Shown: in pieces, positions 50,125 to 59,675 of the stretch
Layout of the letters: every line of letters starts with the position of its first letter
How positions within the stretch are numbered: position 1 is the first letter of the stretch
Source: Mucilaginibacter sp. Bleaf8
GTDB taxonomy: Bacteria; Bacteroidota; Bacteroidia; Sphingobacteriales; Sphingobacteriaceae
DNA length: 64,000 nt
Assembly (NCBI RefSeq): GCF_018390515.1
Contig: NZ_JAHBBK010000001.1
Location: 1,612,001 to 1,676,000 of the forward strand
Reading direction: 5' to 3'
Position numbers and translations under genes: made by a program
Notes under the pieces: generated by a model
Told to the model about the DNA's origin: nothing
What the model saw: the letters and a program-made list of their open reading frames with translations, nothing else
Database searches by the model: none

Positions 50125-52797
50125 TCAGAACAAGCCCAACTGCCCTTTGCCCAGCTCCACATCATCGGGGTTGGTAATTTCCAGGTCGATGATTTTGGTT
50201 GCTGTTTCGGGGTCGGTATCAGGCCCTGCCTTTTCCGGCTGATCTTCAGGTGCAGGTTGCGTATCGGTTACCGAATCTGGCGCCGGATCAGGTACATCCT
50301 CTGCATCGTCATGCTCGGCCAGCAGCTGCACGGTTTGCACTACATGGGCCGACAGGCGATTGCCCATTGCTTTCATACCCTTTACATCAATCAGGTCGGT
50401 CAGGTTCAGTTCAACCATTTCCAGTATCTGCGCTTTGCCCTTTAGCTGCTCCACCTTAACTACCGGCTGTGCTGCGCCCGAAATCAGGATTAGTTTTGAA
50501 CCCGGCTCCTCGCTGATAAAGCTGACCGGCTTGCCAACAATGATATTCTCAAACACAAAGCGTTTAACCAGGTAGTTTTTAGACTTACCATCGTAATGCA
50601 CTACCGAGTAAACCTTTTCCGGCTCGTATTTCTCAATCACCATCATCTTATCATCAAAGTGATTGTTAAGGTCAAAGCTGGTCAGTTCATACACACCGTT
50701 GCTCATGATGGTCAGTATTTTATCCTCACCATCAAACTCGCCCAGGTATTTACCGCGGCCGTCAACGTTCAGGCGTTTCAACACATCGTCATACCATATT
50801 TTGCGGCCAGCCAGGGTAGATACACCTTTTGATTTCAGCGTAATTTTTTTAACCGGATATTTGGTTACCTGGTTACCAATTGATGCGCGCCCTTTAATGG
50901 CAATATTGGCAAAGTCCTCGTCAAACTGCAGCTTTTTAAGCTTGGAGTGCGGCTTAAGCTGAATGTTCACTACCTCGGCCTCGCCATTCGGGTTGGCGCT
51001 GAAGTAAAGCACACGTGTACCTTTGGTGCCCTTGGTCAGGTCGTATTCTTTATCGCGGGTTACCCCAAGTACCGAAAATCGCTTAATGTAGGCTGTACCG
51101 CTTTCACCATCTTTATAGATCATGTTATAAACGGTACGCTCATCGTTTTTCTTAAATACAGCTACGTGAATGATGCCTTTGCCTACAAACACCTTATCCT
51201 GTACTTTGGTAATCATGCATCGGCCATCTTCGCGGAAAACGATAATCTCGTCAATGTCGGAGCAGTCGCACACAAATTCGTCTTTTTTCAAGCCGGACCC
51301 CACAAAGCCATCTTCGCGGTTTACATACAGTTTTAGGTTAGCTAAAGCTACCTGTGCTGCTTCCACCCTATCAAAGGTGCGCAGCTCCGTTTTACGTCCG
51401 CGGTCTTTTCCGTATTTCTCTTTCAGTTTCTGGAACCAGGCAATGGCATAATCGGTCAGGTGTTTCAGGTTATGCAACACCTCTTTGATTTCGGCCTCCA
51501 GCGCTTTCATCTGCTCATCCGCTTTTTTAACATCAAAACGGGTGATGCTGCTCATAGGCTTATCAATCAGCCTTTTATAATCCTCCGGCTGTATGGTACG
51601 ATAAAACTGCGGGAAGAAAGGCTCGAACAAGCGATTCAATACAGCAATTACAGTATCGAAATTGCCAGAGCTTTCATAATCGGGATGCTTGTACATACCC
51701 TCCTGGATAAATATTTTAAGCAACGAGCTGAAGAAAATCTTTTCCTTCAGTTCCTGCAAACGTATTTCCAGTTCCTTTTGCAATAAGCCTTTGGTGTGCA
51801 GTGTACTTTGAATCAGCACATCGTTCACACTCATAAAGTGCGGCTTATCATCCAGGATAATACAGGTATTGGGCGATATGGAAACTTCGCAGTCGGTAAA
51901 GGCATACAGCGCATCGATAGTCACATCGGGCGATATGCCCGGTGCCAGGTGCACCACTATCTCTACATTTTGCGCGGTGTTATCTTCAATCTTTTTGATC
52001 TTGATCTTACCCTTGTCATTAGCCGCAATTACGCTGTCAATAAGGCCGCCGGTAGTAGTAGTAAAAGGTATTTCGTTAATTACTAACGTTTTTTTGTCCT
52101 TTTCCACAATCTTGGCCCGCACGCGCACTTTGCCGCCGCGCTGCCCCTCGTTATAGTTGGAGCAATCGGCCATGCCACCGGTTGGGAAATCGGGTAGCAA
52201 ATCAGGCCGGTTACCGCGCAGTACTTCAACTGAAGCATCCAGCAGTTCCACAAAGTTGTGGGGCATTATCTTGGTAGCCAAACCTACCGCAATACCATCC
52301 GCACCCTGTGCCAGCAGCAGCGGAAACTTAACGGGCAACGTAATCGGTTCGCGGTTACGGCCATCATAGCTGGCCTGCCACTGGGTAGTATCCGGGTTAA
52401 ATACAACATCCAGCGCAAACTTGGATAAGCGCGCCTCGATATAACGGGGTGCCGCAGCCGAGTCGCCGGTTACCGGGTCGCCCCAGTTGCCCTGGCAATC
52501 AATAAGCAGGTTTTTTTGCCCTATTTGTACCATGGCATCACCAATGGAGGCATCACCGTGTGGGTGATACTTCATGGTATTACCAATTACGTTGGCCGCT
52601 TTATTAAAGCGCCCGTCGTCCATCTCTTTTAAGGAGTGCAGGATACGGCGTTGTACCGGCTTTAAACCATCATATATATGCGGAACAGCACGATCAAGGA
52701 TTACATAAGATGCATAGTCCAGAAACCAGTTTTCATACAAACCGTCCAGCGCGGTAACATTATGCAGCTTATCGTTTGAATCTAAAGTATCTGACAT
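50125..52797 (-). CDS. parC: DNA topoisomerase IV subunit A (GyrA/ParC-type)
   Basis: 890 residues from MSDTLDSN. The catalytic Tyr is at 119 (APRYIEARL), and the region HPHGDASIGDAMVQ around 78-91 corresponds to the quinolone-resistance region. The core breakage-reunion domain is followed by a C-terminal domain of beta-pinwheel repeats (ILTIMSNGVYELTSF, GEAEVVNIQLKPHSKLKK), then an acidic Pro/Asp-rich tail ending in QLGLF. It works with parE (55376) to decatenate chromosomes. The start was moved from 52824 because family members begin at this Met. Confidence 0.9.
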   Translation of the reverse strand: MSDTLDSNDKLHNVTALDGLYENWFLDYASYVILDRAVPHIYDGLKPVQRRILHSLKEMDDGRFNKAANVIGNTMKYHPHGDASIGDAMVQIGQKNLLIDCQGNWGDPVTGDSAAAPRYIEARLSKFALDVVFNPDTTQWQASYDGRNREPITLPVKFPLLLAQGADGIAVGLATKIMPHNFVELLDASVEVLRGNRPDLLPDFPTGGMADCSNYNEGQRGGKVRVRAKIVEKDKKTLVINEIPFTTTTGGLIDSVIAANDKGKIKIKKIEDNTAQNVEIVVHLAPGISPDVTIDALYAFTDCEVSISPNTCIILDDKPHFMSVNDVLIQSTLHTKGLLQKELEIRLQELKEKIFFSSLLKIFIQEGMYKHPDYESSGNFDTVIAVLNRLFEPFFPQFYRTIQPEDYKRLIDKPMSSITRFDVKKADEQMKALEAEIKEVLHNLKHLTDYAIAWFQKLKEKYGKDRGRKTELRTFDRVEAAQVALANLKLYVNREDGFVGSGLKKDEFVCDCSDIDEIIVFREDGRCMITKVQDKVFVGKGIIHVAVFKKNDERTVYNMIYKDGESGTAYIKRFSVLGVTRDKEYDLTKGTKGTRVLYFSANPNGEAEVVNIQLKPHSKLKKLQFDEDFANIAIKGRASIGNQVTKYPVKKITLKSKGVSTLAGRKIWYDDVLKRLNVDGRGKYLGEFDGEDKILTIMSNGVYELTSFDLNNHFDDKMMVIEKYEPEKVYSVVHYDGKSKNYLVKRFVFENIIVGKPVSFISEEPGSKLILISGAAQPVVKVEQLKGKAQILEMVELNLTDLIDVKGMKAMGNRLSAHVVQTVQLLAEHDDAEDVPDPAPDSVTDTQPAPEDQPEKAGPDTDPETATKIIDLEITNPDDVELGKGQLGLF

Positions 52798-52898
52798 TTT
52801 AATCAATAGAAAAGTTGAGAACAATCAGCAATAACACAAATACGTTTTGCTAATTTTCTTAGACAAATATACATAAAAGGTAGCTAAAAGCTGCGCTT

Positions 52899-53426
52899 TT
52901 ACCTCAAAAAGTGGTCGTCAGGCTGCTTTTTGGAAGCCCTGATCATTTGCGGATAATCCCACTTGTTGGCCATTGCATTACAGGTTAGAGCTATACGCTT
53001 AGCGCGGGTAGGTTCCGTTTTGGCGCTGTTAATCCAGTTAACAAAATACCGCCGGTGAGACTCGAGCAGCGTATTGAAGTAAGCCCATGCATCGGGGTCG
53101 TCCGTCAGGCATTCCTGCAGGTCATGGGGCACCGTCAGTTTAAAATCATGATCAACCTCCATCTCTACCTGCAACACCGCACCTTCGCCTTTGCGCACGC
53201 CCTTGCGCATTTCGGCATTTAAGGACAAAATAAAATTACCCTCTCCCATAGGTACCAGGGCAACACCGGCAAAGGGGTAATTATCCAGCCTACCACGCAC
53301 CCGGAATGATTTGCGGTTACCCGGCTTTAATTGCTGAGCAATATCAGCCGGAACATCAATACATGTCCAGCCGGTTTTTTCGCCCATTGTACCCATTTTA
53401 TAGATAAGTGTACTGAATGTTACCAT
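52899..53426 (-). CDS. YdeI/OmdA-like protein (DUF1905 + OmdA)
   Basis: 175 residues. An N-terminal DUF1905 domain has FSTLIYKMGTMGEKTGWTCIDVP, FRVRGRLDNYPFAGVALVPMGEGNFILSLN and so on to about 95. A C-terminal YdeI/OmdA domain follows (VPHDLQECLTDDPDAWAYFNTLLESHRRYFVNWINSAKTEPTRAKRI). OmdA is associated with bacteriocin tolerance in other bacteria; here the role is unknown. It is transcribed in the same direction as parC but has its own gap. Confidence 0.82.
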   Translation of the reverse strand: MVTFSTLIYKMGTMGEKTGWTCIDVPADIAQQLKPGNRKSFRVRGRLDNYPFAGVALVPMGEGNFILSLNAEMRKGVRKGEGAVLQVEMEVDHDFKLTVPHDLQECLTDDPDAWAYFNTLLESHRRYFVNWINSAKTEPTRAKRIALTCNAMANKWDYPQMIRASKKQPDDHFLR

Positions 53427-53592
53427 GTTTGCTAAATAAATACCAAAAGGATCGGCAATTTGTGGCGAATGGGCCTAAATGTTAAAAATATGTTAAATCG
53501 TAAATATTTCTATACTTTGCTGTAACGAATTGATTTGTGATGCTGTCTTATGAGTATAAAATTAATTAATAAACATTAAAATACTCTATATC

Positions 53593-54018
53593 ATGAAAAC
53601 CTTAAAATCACTTTTATTCGCAGCTTTATTAATGGTATCAACCCTGGTTGTAAAAGCCGATGAGCCTAATGCTGTTAAACTTACTAAAACTTATGCTATC
53701 AACACTTACATCAGTGCGGTAAGCCAAGGCAAAATGCAAGGATTAAATGACATTGTTGACGCTAACGCTAAATTCAGCATGTTGCGTGGCAAACAGTTAT
53801 TAACCTTTGATAAAGCTGATGTATTGAACTTTATGGTTAAAAATGCCAATGTGAAACAAGAATGCACCACTACTGCCTCTGTAGTTGAAAGCAACACCGA
53901 CATTACCGTAGTAAAGGTAGACATGCAATACAACAATTTTGTACGCTCTAACTACGTAACCCTTGCCAACACCGGCAATGGCTGGAAAATAACCAACGTT
54001 TATTCTGTATTTAAATAA
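53593..54018 (+). CDS. secreted NTF2-like (SnoaL/lumazine-binding type) protein
   Basis: 141 residues with a signal peptide (about 1-22, MKTLKSLLFAALLMVSTLVVKA). The domain has TYAINTYISAVSQGKMQGLNDIVDANAKFSML, VKQECTTTASVVESNTDITVVKVDMQYNNFV and GNGWKITNVYSVFK. This is the layout of the NTF2-like alpha+beta cone (one helix pair and a sheet), as in small exported Bacteroidota proteins. Ligand and role are unknown. Monocistronic with a terminator after it. Confidence 0.78.
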   Translation: MKTLKSLLFAALLMVSTLVVKADEPNAVKLTKTYAINTYISAVSQGKMQGLNDIVDANAKFSMLRGKQLLTFDKADVLNFMVKNANVKQECTTTASVVESNTDITVVKVDMQYNNFVRSNYVTLANTGNGWKITNVYSVFK

Positions 54019-54044
54019 GCGTTAGTTTTTTGTTTGATTAAGTA

Positions 54045-54075
54045 AGAAAAGCCGCTCAGTAGTGCGGCTTTCTTT
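54045..54075 (+). terminator. terminator after NTF2-like gene
   Basis: AAGCCGC and GCGGCTT form the stem, with an 8-nt loop and a T-rich tail. It also lies just downstream of the convergent SGNH gene. Confidence 0.7.
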
Positions 54076-54077
54076 GT

Positions 54078-54740
54078 TTATTTTACATAAGGTTTTAAAA
54101 CTTTTTGCCACTGATCATAACCCGTGGGTTTTAGATGCAGATAATCGCCTTTGAAATAGGCTGAATCGGGCTGATGTGTTTTGCTGTTCCAAAGTGGCGT
54201 ATTCACATCCAGAAAATACGTTTTTGGTTTACCGGCAATAATTTTTTTAATCAGCTGGTTGGCCTTAGTTACTTCCTGATAATATTTCGCCCGGCTGGGG
54301 CTTTGCTTTATAGACAGGAAATAGATTTGTGTATTGGGCAGGTTGTCATGAATTTTTTGCCACATGGCGGCAAAGTCCTGCGCTACTTCGGTAGCAGGTA
54401 TGCCATCTGCAATATCATTTTCGCCAGCGTAAAAGAATATCTTTTTAGGCTGGTACGGATACAAAATGTAAGGCATAAAATATTGCAACCACTCGCGTAA
54501 CTTACTGCCGCCTACGCCTCTTTTGGTTACCGGGTATTGCGCAAAGCGCTGCTCCAAATCATCCCATAACCGGATAGACGAACTACCGGCAAACACAATT
54601 CCACCTTTTTTAGGAAAATTCAAACTATCCTGATGCTTAAATGCCTGTATCTCGTTCCCGAACGGAAACTTATACTGTTGTGCTGATACTGATAAGCCAA
54701 GTGCAATTAACACCAGCAGTAAACCTAATTTTCTTTTCAT
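54078..54740 (-). CDS. secreted SGNH/GDSL hydrolase
   Basis: 220 residues with a signal peptide (about 1-20, ending VSAQ). Block I is FAGSSSIRLWDDL, block II VGGSKLREW, block III FYAGENDIADGIPATEV, and the Asp/His block is DYLHLKPTGYDQW near the end. It is closely related to the cytosolic protein at 7875 but exported. It probably removes ester groups from an envelope glycan. Its start overlaps the cdd stop by 4 bp (54737-54740), so the two genes are coupled, an odd pairing with a cytosolic cdd. Confidence 0.85.
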   Translation of the reverse strand: MKRKLGLLLVLIALGLSVSAQQYKFPFGNEIQAFKHQDSLNFPKKGGIVFAGSSSIRLWDDLEQRFAQYPVTKRGVGGSKLREWLQYFMPYILYPYQPKKIFFYAGENDIADGIPATEVAQDFAAMWQKIHDNLPNTQIYFLSIKQSPSRAKYYQEVTKANQLIKKIIAGKPKTYFLDVNTPLWNSKTHQPDSAYFKGDYLHLKPTGYDQWQKVLKPYVK

Positions 54741-55231
54741 ACAGTTAATGCTAAACGATCTTCAAAAAACACGAAAGGCAAAAAGCTTTCGATTCCGTGA
54801 GTTACCCATATAGGGCCGTCCTGGCAATATAGTATGATTTTTATTTTATCGCCCTGCTTTTTTTCATACTCGGCCAGTACCTGCAGGCAGGAGCCGCAGG
54901 GCGTTATGGGCTTAGTGATGGTAAACTCATGGGTATGTGCAGTAACAGCCATAGTTATCACCGGATCGTCGCTGTGGTTAGCGCCCCAATGAAACAAGGC
55001 CACACGCTCAGCACAAAGGCCTGACGGATAGGCTACATTTTCCTGATTACTCCCGTAAATAATTTTGCCGCTTTGCAGCTGCATGGCCGCCCCTACCCTA
55101 AATTTGGAGTAAGGCGAGTGTGATTGATGCAACGCTTTTACCGCTTCCAAACACAAATCTTTATCTTGTTTATCCAGCTCCTCTAAAGAATGATATTCTT
55201 TAAAGGCAATTTTAATTTCATGATCGATCAT
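54737..55231 (-). CDS. cdd: cytidine deaminase
   Basis: 164 residues, cytosolic. Zinc-binding motifs are CAERVALF (about residue 75) and PCGSCLQVL (about 112), with SPYSKFRVGAAMQLQSG and GSNQENVAYPSGLCAERV. It deaminates cytidine and deoxycytidine for pyrimidine salvage. The N-terminal region has a short extra helix (EIKIAFKEYHSLEELDKQD). It overlaps the secreted SGNH gene by four bases, which suggests one transcript. Confidence 0.93.
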   Translation of the reverse strand: MIDHEIKIAFKEYHSLEELDKQDKDLCLEAVKALHQSHSPYSKFRVGAAMQLQSGKIIYGSNQENVAYPSGLCAERVALFHWGANHSDDPVITMAVTAHTHEFTITKPITPCGSCLQVLAEYEKKQGDKIKIILYCQDGPIWVTHGIESFLPFVFFEDRLALTV

Positions 55232-55300
55232 TCAAGTACACTGGCTTCTTATAAAATTCAAAGAAGCTCTTTTTCTAAAAAATTAACATCCAATTAAAAA

Positions 55301-55353
55301 GGGCCTATAAGTTACAACTTTTTATTGAAAAAGCAATAGTAACTTACAGGCCC
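55301..55353 (-). terminator. terminator after parE
   Basis: GGGCCTRTAAGTTAC and GTAACTTACAGGCCC form a 15-bp stem (one G-U pair on the minus strand), followed by TTTTTAATTGG. Confidence 0.82.
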
Positions 55354-55375
55354 TCGCCTTTTAATGTTAAAAATA

Positions 55376-57256
55376 TCAGGCTATAGCCATCTCCTCCTGA
55401 GCAATAAGCGGATTTACGGCTTCATCGTCCTTTTCAACGCGTAGGTTTTGCACAATATGCTGCTGACGCGTAGGTGTGTTTTTACCCATAAAGTATTCTA
55501 GCAAACCTTTAATATTGGCATCTTTCAGAATAACCGGATCCAGGCGCATGTCTTTGCCGATGAACAGGCCAAACTCATCTGGCGATATCTCGCCCAAGCC
55601 TTTAAACCGGGTTATTTCGGGTTTGTTGCCCAGCTTGGCTATAGCGTTGCGGCGCTCTTCGTCGCTATAACAATAAATGGTCTCTTTTTTATTACGCACC
55701 CTAAACAACGGCGTTTGCAATATGGATACGTGACCAGCCTTTACCAGATCGGGGAAGAACTGCAAAAAGAAGGTCATCATGAGCAGGCGAATGTGCATAC
55801 CATCCACATCGGCATCGGTAGCAATCACAATATTATTATAACGCAGGGCATCCAAACCGTCCTCAATATTCAGGGCATGTTGCAGCAGATTAAACTCTTC
55901 GTTCTCATAAACCACTTTTTTGGTTAAACCGAAGCAGTTAAGCGGCTTACCTTTTAAGCTGAATACCGCCTGCGTTTGCACATCGCGCGATTTGGTAATG
56001 GAGCCACTGGCCGAGTCGCCCTCGGTGATGAACAGGGTAGTATCCTGCTTACGCTCGTGGTTATCATCAAAATGAATTTTGCAATCGCGCAGCTTACGGT
56101 TATGCAGCGATGCTTTTTTGGCCCGCTCATTAGCCAGTTTTTTGATACCGGCAATATCTTTACGCTCGCGTTCCGATTGCAGAATGCGTTTCAATAAAGC
56201 ATCGGCCGTTGCCGGGTTTTTGTGCAGGTAATTATCCAGCTCGGTTTTCACAAAATCACTGATAAAGCCACGCACTGTTGGCCCATCGGGACCAACGTTT
56301 TGCGAACCCAGTTTGGTTTTGGTTTGCGATTCAAAAACCGGCTCCTGCACCTTGATGGCAATAGCGCCTACAATGGATGCACGAATATCGGCCGCATCAT
56401 AATCTTTTTTATAAAACTCGCGCAGCGTACGCACCACCGCCTCGCGGAAAGCGGCCTGGTGGGTACCGCCCTGGGTAGTATGCTGGCCGTTAACAAAGGA
56501 GTAATACTCTTCGCCATATTGCTGCCCGTGGGTCATGGCTATTTCGATATCTTCCCCTTTCAGGTGAATGATAGGATAACGAAGGTTCTCGGTATCAGTA
56601 TTACGCTCTAACAAATCGCGCAAACCATTTTGCGAAAAGAACTTTTGTCCATTAAAATTGATGGTCAGCCCTGCGTTCAGGAACACGTAGTTCCAGATCA
56701 TATTCTGCACAAACTCCGGTATAAAGCGGTAGTTGCGGAAAATACTGTCGTCGGGCATGAAGTTAATGGCAGTACCGTTGCGCTGGGTGGTCTCTTTTTC
56801 GGCCTCATCGCGCACAATATCACCTTTTGAAAACTCGGCCAGCTTAGTACGGCCATCACGATAAGATTGCACGGTGAAGAAGGCAGACAAAGCGTTTACT
56901 GCTTTGGTACCTACACCATTCAAACCTACCGATTTTTGGAAAGCCTTACTATCATACTTACCGCCGGTGTTGATCTTGGAAACACAATCGATCACCTTAC
57001 CCAACGGTATACCACGGCCATAATCGCGCACGGACACTTTATGATCGCTCATGTTAATATCAATGGTGCGACCAGCTCCCATCACAAACTCATCAATTGA
57101 GTTATCCACAATCTCTTTCAGCAACACGTATATACCGTCGTCATAGGCCGAGCCATCGCCAAGCTTACCGATATACATACCGGGCCGCAGGCGGATATGC
57201 TCTTTCCAGTCGAGCGAGCGGATACTGTCTTCACTATAATTTACTTGATCTGCCAT
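55376..57256 (-). CDS. parE: DNA topoisomerase IV subunit B (GyrB/ParE-type)
   Basis: 626 residues from MADQVNYS. The GHKL ATPase has [15 protein letters not shown] near 50 and GRGIPLGKV. The TOPRIM domain has EGDSASG near 410 and [22 protein letters not shown] with the metal-binding DxD. The C-terminal tail is short, as in ParE. It pairs with parC. They are 2.5 kb apart on the same strand with unrelated genes between, so they are not one operon. A minus-strand promoter lies 80 bp upstream. Confidence 0.9.
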   Translation of the reverse strand: MADQVNYSEDSIRSLDWKEHIRLRPGMYIGKLGDGSAYDDGIYVLLKEIVDNSIDEFVMGAGRTIDINMSDHKVSVRDYGRGIPLGKVIDCVSKINTGGKYDSKAFQKSVGLNGVGTKAVNALSAFFTVQSYRDGRTKLAEFSKGDIVRDEAEKETTQRNGTAINFMPDDSIFRNYRFIPEFVQNMIWNYVFLNAGLTINFNGQKFFSQNGLRDLLERNTDTENLRYPIIHLKGEDIEIAMTHGQQYGEEYYSFVNGQHTTQGGTHQAAFREAVVRTLREFYKKDYDAADIRASIVGAIAIKVQEPVFESQTKTKLGSQNVGPDGPTVRGFISDFVKTELDNYLHKNPATADALLKRILQSERERKDIAGIKKLANERAKKASLHNRKLRDCKIHFDDNHERKQDTTLFITEGDSASGSITKSRDVQTQAVFSLKGKPLNCFGLTKKVVYENEEFNLLQHALNIEDGLDALRYNNIVIATDADVDGMHIRLLMMTFFLQFFPDLVKAGHVSILQTPLFRVRNKKETIYCYSDEERRNAIAKLGNKPEITRFKGLGEISPDEFGLFIGKDMRLDPVILKDANIKGLLEYFMGKNTPTRQQHIVQNLRVEKDDEAVNPLIAQEEMAIA

Positions 57257-57337
57257 GTTAAAATTCCGGAAATTCATGACAATGCAATACCTGATAAACT
57301 GATTATCAGCACTTGATTAACATTGCCTGTTACAACT

Positions 57338-57368
57338 CAAATATACTAAAAAAGTTGGCAACCGCCAA
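57338..57368 (-). promoter_or_regulatory. parE promoter (TTG-N20-TATATTTG)
   Basis: On the minus strand TTG (57366-57368) is followed after 20 bp by TATATTTG (57338-57345), a full match to the Bacteroidota consensus. It gives a leader of about 75-80 nt. Confidence 0.75.
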
Positions 57369-57377
57369 GATTGGGTT

Positions 57378-58028
57378 TTACTTAAAACGAAGGCAGTTAC
57401 GTGCCAAACTTACATTCTTAAAAAACCCGGGGCCTTTATCGTTAGTTAAACACAAGGCTATGATGGTACCCACATGATCTTTTTGCACGGCTATGAGCAA
57501 GGCATACTGGTAGTGGCGGGTATCGGGCGAATCGGCCAGATTGATGAGGTAGGTCTTACCGGCATCGGCATTGTACTGCTGTAGTGCCTCCTCTGTAAGA
57601 TTACGGGTAAAGTATCTACTGTCGCCGCTTAGCTGCATGGCATAAGCATTTAACACATCTTTATACAAAGAATCTGGATTGGCCTGCTCGCTGCCGCTTA
57701 TACCTTTGGTACGCTCGTAACTTTGCCAGTTGCGGGCCAGGGGTTTCATCTCGAGCCAAATTTCAAAATCATGACCAGGGAGAGTCATCCCATAATCAAA
57801 CGAAAAGTCTTCATTATTGGGCACCTTGATTTCCTTAAATCCTTTAGGAAATTTAAAGTCAGCACCAGCCTCTTCGGCCAGTTGCCTGAATGCCGCATAC
57901 CCGCTACTCTGGTTTGGCTCTGCCTTATGATGCCTCGGTTTAGCCTGCGCCCAAACAGCAATGTTCACAAACAGCATAATTGCTGTTGTAACAAGTGCTA
58001 TATTTAGTCGCTTTTTAAAATATTCCAT
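57378..58028 (-). CDS. hypothetical exported protein, 216 aa
   Basis: 216 residues with a signal peptide (basic start, then about 10-27, ALVTTAIMLFVNIAVWAQA). The mature domain has DFKFPKGFKEIKVPNNEDFSFDYGMTLPGHDFEIWLEMKPL and ISGSEQANPDSLYKDVLNAYAMQLSG, ending HYQYALLIAVQKDHVGTIIALCLTNDKGPGFFKNV. It looks like a small alpha/beta domain. I recognise no family. It is predicted in the periplasm. Monocistronic, divergent from the APC permease. Confidence 0.7.
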   Translation of the reverse strand: MEYFKKRLNIALVTTAIMLFVNIAVWAQAKPRHHKAEPNQSSGYAAFRQLAEEAGADFKFPKGFKEIKVPNNEDFSFDYGMTLPGHDFEIWLEMKPLARNWQSYERTKGISGSEQANPDSLYKDVLNAYAMQLSGDSRYFTRNLTEEALQQYNADAGKTYLINLADSPDTRHYQYALLIAVQKDHVGTIIALCLTNDKGPGFFKNVSLARNCLRFK

Positions 58029-58140
58029 TTCTTAGTTGGCACCGGGCGTATGCTGGCCTTTTAAATTAAGAAAAGTCCGGTTTAGTTAAAACAAAAGTAT
58101 AACATTAAATCAAAATTTCATATTAAGCTTACGCTAAGCC

Positions 58141-59466
58141 ATGCATATTAAGCCCAAACTTACCCGTTTTGATCTCACCATGATCGTGATCAGCCTTATC
58201 ATCGGCACCGGCATTTTCAAATCGCCGGGCGAAGTGGCTGTGCGGGCAGGCAGCCCAGCGCTGTTTTTTTCGGCATGGGTGCTGGGCGGCGTAGTTACGC
58301 TTTGCGGCGCGCTTACCTTTGCCGAAATAGGCGCCCGTTATCCAACAACCGGCGGCTTTTACAAGCTGTTTTCTTACTGCTACCATCCGGCTTTTGCTTT
58401 CATGATCAATTGGATTGCCATTTTAAGCACCACCGCTTCGGTTGCAGCCGTATCATTAATCGGGGCCGAGTATATTATCCCTTTACTGCCAACCAGCCTG
58501 CAAACAGGTACAGGCACCAAGCTCACCACCATTGGCCTGGTATTATTGGTGTACCTTATTAATTTGCTGGGTATTAAAATGAGCGCCCGTGCGCAAAACC
58601 TCCTTACTATATTTAAGGTTGGGATGATCATTACCCTTTGCCTCGCCATTTTCCAAAGCAACGGACCTGTAGCTGCTGTAAGTCCTGTAATGCCGGCCGG
58701 CAACCCGTTGGCTTCATTTGGATTGAGCCTGGTAGCCGTATTTTTCACCTACACCGGTTACCAGCAAACCATCAATTTTGGCGGTGATATTATTGATGCA
58801 AAAAGGAATATTCCGAAGGCGATTATTACCGGCATCATTGTGGTAATAGGCGTATACCTGGCCATCAATTTTGCTTACTATTACGTGCTGGGCATAGGCG
58901 GTTTGCAGCAAAACCAGGCACTCGCGGCAAAAATGGCTGCTGTAGTATTTGGCCGGGTTGGCGAAAGAATTACCTACGTACTGATGTTTGTATCGGTACT
59001 GGCTTATGTAAATGTGAACATGATGTCGGTACCACGCGTGTATTACGCCATGGCCGAAGACGGCATGCTGCCTCCAATATTTAAACGCGTAAACCCGCGC
59101 ACCCAAACCCAGGAGGCCGGCATGAGTATTTTTGCAGGCAGCGTTATTATTATTCTGTTACTGATAAGCTCGTTTGGCGAGGTGCTTAATTATGCCATGT
59201 TTTTTGAATGTATTGGTTTGGCTACCGCAGCTATGGCCATATTTATATTACGTAAACGCACCGCCCATCTCAACAACAGCGGCATTTACACCATTAAGTG
59301 GTACCCGGTGGTTCCGCTGTTTTTTATTGCCGTGTACTGCTTTGTAACCTTCAGCATTTTTATGGCCAACCCTAAGGCAACATTAGTTTGTCTGGCCGCC
59401 TTTGTAATTGGTTTGGGTATTTACTACCTCAGGCGCAATAGCGCAAACACGATAAAACAGGAATAA
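58141..59466 (+). CDS. APC-family amino-acid permease
   Basis: 441 residues with about 12 membrane helices. The N-terminus has FDLTMIVISLIIGTGIFKSPGEVAVRAGS, the conserved first helix of APC transporters with the GTGIF bend. FAEIGARYPTTGGFYKLFSYCY and FFTYTGYQQTINFGGDIIDAKRNIPKAI are further APC signatures. It imports or exchanges amino acids; the substrate is unknown. The first ATG is used. No obvious regulator. Upstream is the divergent hypothetical exported protein. Confidence 0.9.
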   Translation: MHIKPKLTRFDLTMIVISLIIGTGIFKSPGEVAVRAGSPALFFSAWVLGGVVTLCGALTFAEIGARYPTTGGFYKLFSYCYHPAFAFMINWIAILSTTASVAAVSLIGAEYIIPLLPTSLQTGTGTKLTTIGLVLLVYLINLLGIKMSARAQNLLTIFKVGMIITLCLAIFQSNGPVAAVSPVMPAGNPLASFGLSLVAVFFTYTGYQQTINFGGDIIDAKRNIPKAIITGIIVVIGVYLAINFAYYYVLGIGGLQQNQALAAKMAAVVFGRVGERITYVLMFVSVLAYVNVNMMSVPRVYYAMAEDGMLPPIFKRVNPRTQTQEAGMSIFAGSVIIILLLISSFGEVLNYAMFFECIGLATAAMAIFILRKRTAHLNNSGIYTIKWYPVVPLFFIAVYCFVTFSIFMANPKATLVCLAAFVIGLGIYYLRRNSANTIKQE

Positions 59467-59675
59467 ATTCCACTTATAATCAATCCATTAACTTTTACCA
59501 AGCCTCTTTCTAAATCCCTTTGCCCCTATTATTCGTAGCTAAAAGTTAGCTGATACCGTATCCGGCTGGTACTTGCAATTAATGTCTGATGATTCTTGGC
59601 ATGATATTGTTACGAGTACACTAAGGTTGCTTCTAAAAACAGGAAGAAAACAGACCGGATCAAGTTAACTATTAC

